22,589 nt of DNA. Source: Phlegmacium glaucopus. Its lineage: Eukaryota; Basidiomycota; Agaricomycetes; Agaricales; Cortinariaceae. The stretch lies in assembly GCA_015039465.1 (NCBI GenBank), contig MU130031.1, positions 14,161-36,749 on the forward strand, written 5' to 3'. Positions 19,255 through 22,589 of this stretch are shown here, piece by piece (the first letter of the stretch is position 1; the number at the start of each line of letters is the position of its first letter). Made by a program: the position numbers and the translations under genes. Below the pieces are notes generated by a model that saw only the letters and a program-made list of their open reading frames with translations, had not been told where the DNA came from and made no database searches.

Positions 19255-19798
19255 GCCAGAAAGCGGTTTCTGGCTGGGCGCTCGGGATACCCCAGGACCA
19301 GCCAGAAAACACATTCTGGGCTGGGCACTCGGGTATTCGGGATATCACCCAAATACCAGCCAGAAACTGCCTTTTCTGGCTGGCCATTCGGGATACCACC
19401 CAAATACCGACCAGAACAAATGGTTCTGGCTGCCGGTGGGCGTTTGGGATACAACCCAACAACCAGCCAGAACACACATTTCCTGGGCAGTGCTTGGGAT
19501 ATCATCCAAAACCAGCCAGAAAACACATTCTGGCTGGGCATTCGGGCATTCGGGATACCACCCAAATACCAACCAGAAAAGACGGTTCTGGCTGGGCATT
19601 CGGGATACAACCCAACAACCAGCCAGAGCAGACATTTTCTGGCTGGTGCTCGGGATATTATCCAAAAACCAGCCAGAAAACACCGTTCGGGCTGGCATTC
19701 AGGATATCACCCGAATACCAGCCAGAAAACATGTTCGGGCTGGGTGTTTAGGATATCCCCTGAAAACCAGCCAGAAAATGTGTTTTCTGGCCGGTGGG
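19255..19798 (+). repeat. Minisatellite of about 50 bp, 11 units, each with a hairpin
   Basis: Units start near 19255, 19303, 19361, 19411, 19465, 19516, 19571, 19621, 19670, 19720 and 19769. Consensus pieces are AGCCAGAAAACA, TTCTGGCTGGGCATTCGGGATA and CACCCAAATACC. CCAGCCAGAA pairs with TTCTGGCTGG, giving a dyad around a short variable spacer in each unit. ORFs on both strands (up to 182 codons) are translations of the array. Confidence 0.88.
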
Positions 19799-21815
19799 TC
19801 AAAATTTCAAACCAACTAAAAATCTGGGGCCCAATCGGAAGGTCATTCAAATAGCAAAGTTATTCAAATACTGACCGAGTTTTTTCAATTTTTTAAAGAT
19901 TCTGCCGGCTTAATCGGTCGGCCCCAGCTCATGTACATAGTGTAAAGCCGACTCTGTCAAAATTTCAATCCAATTAAAAATCTGTGGCCCAATCTGCAAC
20001 TCATTCAAATAACACAGTTATGCAAATACTGACCGAGTTTTTTCAATTTTTTAAAGATTGTGCGGGCTTAATCGGTCGGCCCCAGCTCATGTACATAGTG
20101 TAAAGCCGACTCTGTCAAAATTTCAATCCAATTAAACATCTGTGGCCCGATCGGCAACTCATTCAAATAACACAGTTATCCAAATACTGACCGAGTTTTT
20201 TCAATTTTTTAAAGATTGTGCGGGCTTAATCGGTCGGCCCCAGCTCATGTACATAGTGTAAAGCCGACTCTGTCAAAATTTCAATCCAATTAAACATCTG
20301 TGGCCCGATCGGCAACTCATTCAAATAACACAGTTATCCAAATACTGACCGAGTTTTTTCAATTTTTTAAAGATTGTGCGGGCTTAATCGGTCGGCCCCA
20401 GCTCATGTACATAGTGTAAAGCCGACTCTGTCAAAATTTCAATCCAATTAAACATCTGTGGCCCGATCGGCAACTCATTCAAATAACACAGTTATTCAAA
20501 TACTGACCGAGTTTTTTCAATTTTTTTAAAGATTGTGCGGGCTTAATCGGTCGGCCCCAGCTCATGTACATAGTGTAAAGCCGACTCTGTCAAAATTTCA
20601 ATCCAATAAAACATCTGTGGCCCGATCGGCAACTCATTCAAATAACACAGTTATTCAAATACTGACCGAGTTTTTTCAAATTTTTAAAGATTCTGCGGGC
20701 TTAATCGGTCGGCCCCAGCTCATGTACATAGTGTAAAGCCAACTCTGTCAAAATTTCAATCCAATTAAACATCTGTGGCCCGATCGGCAACTCATTCAAA
20801 TAACACAGTTATCCAAATACTGACCGAGTTTTTTCAAATTTTTAAAGATTCTGCCGGCTTAATCAGTCGGCCCCAGCTCATGTACATAGTGTAAAGCCGA
20901 CTCTGTCAAAATTTCAATCCAATTAAACATCTGTGGCCCGATCGGCAACTCATTCAAATAACACAGTTATTCAAATACTGACCGAGTTTTTTCAATTTTT
21001 TAAAGATTGTGCGGGCTTAATCGGTCGGCCCCAGCTCATGTACATAGTGTAAAGCCGACTCTGTCAAAATTTCAATCCAATTAAACATCTGTGGCCCGAT
21101 CGGCAACTCATTCAAATAACACAGTTATCCAAATACTGACCGAGTTTTTTCAATTTTTTAAAGATTGTGCGGGCTTAATCGGTCGGCCCCAGCTCATGTA
21201 CATAGTGTAAAGCCGACTCTGTCAAAATTTCAATCCAATTAAACATCTGTGGCCCGATCGGCAACTCATTCAAATAACACAGTTATTCAAATACTGACCG
21301 AGTTTTTTCAAATTTTTAAAGATTGTGCGGGCTTAATCGGTCGGCCCCAGCTCATGTACATAGTGTAAAGCCAACTCTGTCAAAATTTCAAACCAAGTAA
21401 ACATCTGTGGCCCAATCGGCAACTCATTCAAATAACACAGTTATTCAAATACTGACCGAGTTTTTTCAATTTTTTAAAGATTCTGCGGGCTCAATCGGTC
21501 GGCCCCAGCTCATGTACATAGTGTAAAGCTAACTCTGTCAAAATTTCCAATTAAACATCTGTGGCCTGATCAGCAACTCATTCAAATAACATAATTATCC
21601 AGACTGACCGAGTTTTTTCAATTTTTTAAGAATTCCAGTGCCTTAATCAGTTGCCCCCACCTGATGTAGATAATCCTAAGTTGACTCTATTATTCTATCC
21701 TTCCATTTAACAAGTATGAGGCTCAGTTGGCAGCTCATTCAAATAATGTAATTATGCACATCTGACCTACTTTCTGACTTGTTTTCAAAGCAGTCTGGGT
21801 CTGAACATGCCAGCT
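19799..21815 (+). repeat. 158-bp satellite array (11 good units plus decayed edge)
   Basis: TCAAAATTTC starts units at 19799, 19957, 20115, 20273, 20431, 20590, 20748, 20906, 21064, 21222, 21380 and 21538. The period is 158 except for one 159-bp unit with an extra T. Units hold ACTCATTCAAATAACACAGT, ACTGACCGAGTTTTTTCAA, GGCTTAATCGGTCGGCCCC and CATGTACATAGTG. Inner units are almost identical. The first is somewhat diverged, the unit from 21538 is clearly decayed, and a last remnant (to about 21815) is barely recognisable. No coding potential. Confidence 0.95.
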
Positions 21816-21892
21816 ATAGCTCTTATTACTGGTATATACTCTACTCTCTAATGTTTTCACAGGTATGGAGGGGCCTCAGCACAGGGAGCAGG
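21816..21892. other. Short unique sequence
   Basis: No feature recognised between the satellite and the terminal palindrome. Confidence 0.5.
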
Positions 21893-22589
21893 GGGACCAT
21901 CATCAATAGTACTAGCACAAGTCCCTACATACTAATGCCCTGTATCTACTATATATAACCATTGATTCATATACTAAATAGTTCCTTTATACTCATTTGT
22001 TACTACAAGATACCTGGAGGATAGCCTATGGAAATGATCTGTTGGAATGGAGTAAGTATGTGTGAAAATTGCAAAATTGTCATACTGTGACATACCAGAG
22101 TAAGGTAAAAAAAATATGAATGGATATAAATCATGAATACAGTATTAAGAAGATGATCCAAAAAGGATTAGAAAGAACTATGGAGTCAGAACAGAGATAT
22201 GAAGATTGCAATGCTAAAAACATCATAATTGCATAACTCTGACTACTATCTAATTATGATGTTTTTAGCATTGCAGTCTTCATATCTCTGTTCTGACTCC
22301 ATAGTTCTTTCTAATTCTTTTTGGATCATCTTCTTAATACTGTATTCATGATTTATATCCATTCATATATTTTTTACCTTACTCTGGTATGTCACAGTAT
22401 GACAATTTTGCAATTTTCACACATACTTACTCCATTCCAACAGATCATTTCCATAGGCTATCCTCCAGGTATCTTGTAGTAACAAATAAGTATAAAGGAA
22501 CTATTTAGTATATGAATCAATGGTTATATATAGTAGATACAGGGCATTAGTATGTAGGGACTTGTGCTAGTACTATTGATGATGGTCCC
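21893..22589. repeat. Near-perfect palindrome with 338-bp arms, cut by the window edge
   Basis: Left arm 21893-22230, loop of 21 bp (22231-22251), right arm 22252-22589. The arms have equal length and I found four substitutions between them: a C/T near 21990, an A/T in the A-run near 22113, G/A near 22170 and T/C near 22206. The right arm reaches the last base of the window, so the palindrome may continue. No ORF of note. It could be a fold-back element, a segmental inverted duplication or a library artefact. Confidence 0.9.

Noticed and set aside
19203..19854. Long overlapping ORFs on both strands in the 50-bp minisatellite
   Set aside because: Periodic low-complexity translations on both strands. 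No ATG context or domain.

Overview
The window looks like a repeat-packed stretch of a filamentous basidiomycete genome, probably an Agaricomycete. The evidence is short GT-AG introns of 49 and 59 bp that rejoin reading frames exactly, a broken gene that reads like the basidiomycete DUF6532 family, a fungal-type Ty1/copia pol, and decay dominated by CpG transitions, as expected of a CpG-methylating genome. No bacterial gene, tRNA, rRNA or CRISPR array was found. At most one protein-coding gene looks intact.

Layout, left to right. 99-1225 is a fold-back element with arms of about 490 bp. 1285-1480 is a decamer minisatellite that turns back on itself as a hairpin (1412-1553) between two 22-bp direct repeats. 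1616-3164 is a two-exon gene for a 499-residue low-complexity protein with nine Ser-Trp-Ser motifs and an acidic tail. The GC-rich ACCGGC-type sequence around it stops at 3760 and resumes at 11913.

Between these points lies the main object of the window: an 8,139-bp giant palindrome (3767-11905) with a 7-bp candidate target duplication, GCTTACT. Its arms mirror each other in layers around a 41-bp AT-rich loop near 7520: an outer 43-bp array, a 157-bp array, a 23-bp array, two TATA boxes facing the centre, and a core hairpin. One tract of about 580 bp is nearly identical between the arms, and most point differences seen there are CpG transitions. A separate 596-bp insertion with a GATATG duplication sits in the right arm.

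12510-13728 is a decayed DUF6532-like gene. 14028-19072 is a copia element on the minus strand that has its 3' LTR, RNase H, RT, integrase and a remnant of protease, but has lost gag and the 5' LTR. It was hit by a 985-bp hAT-type element (14672-15656, 8-bp TSD) and by a 487-bp TG...CA solo-LTR-like element (17487-17973, 4-bp TSD). Removing either restores the pol sequence. Six of its eight premature stops are TGA where Arg (CGA) is expected. 19255-19798 is a minisatellite of about 50 bp, 19799-21815 is a 158-bp satellite, and 21893-22589 is a palindrome with 338-bp arms running to the window edge.

There is no operon or pathway here. The region is a nest of transposons, fold-back structures and tandem arrays, in which the order of some insertions and the chemistry of decay can be read.
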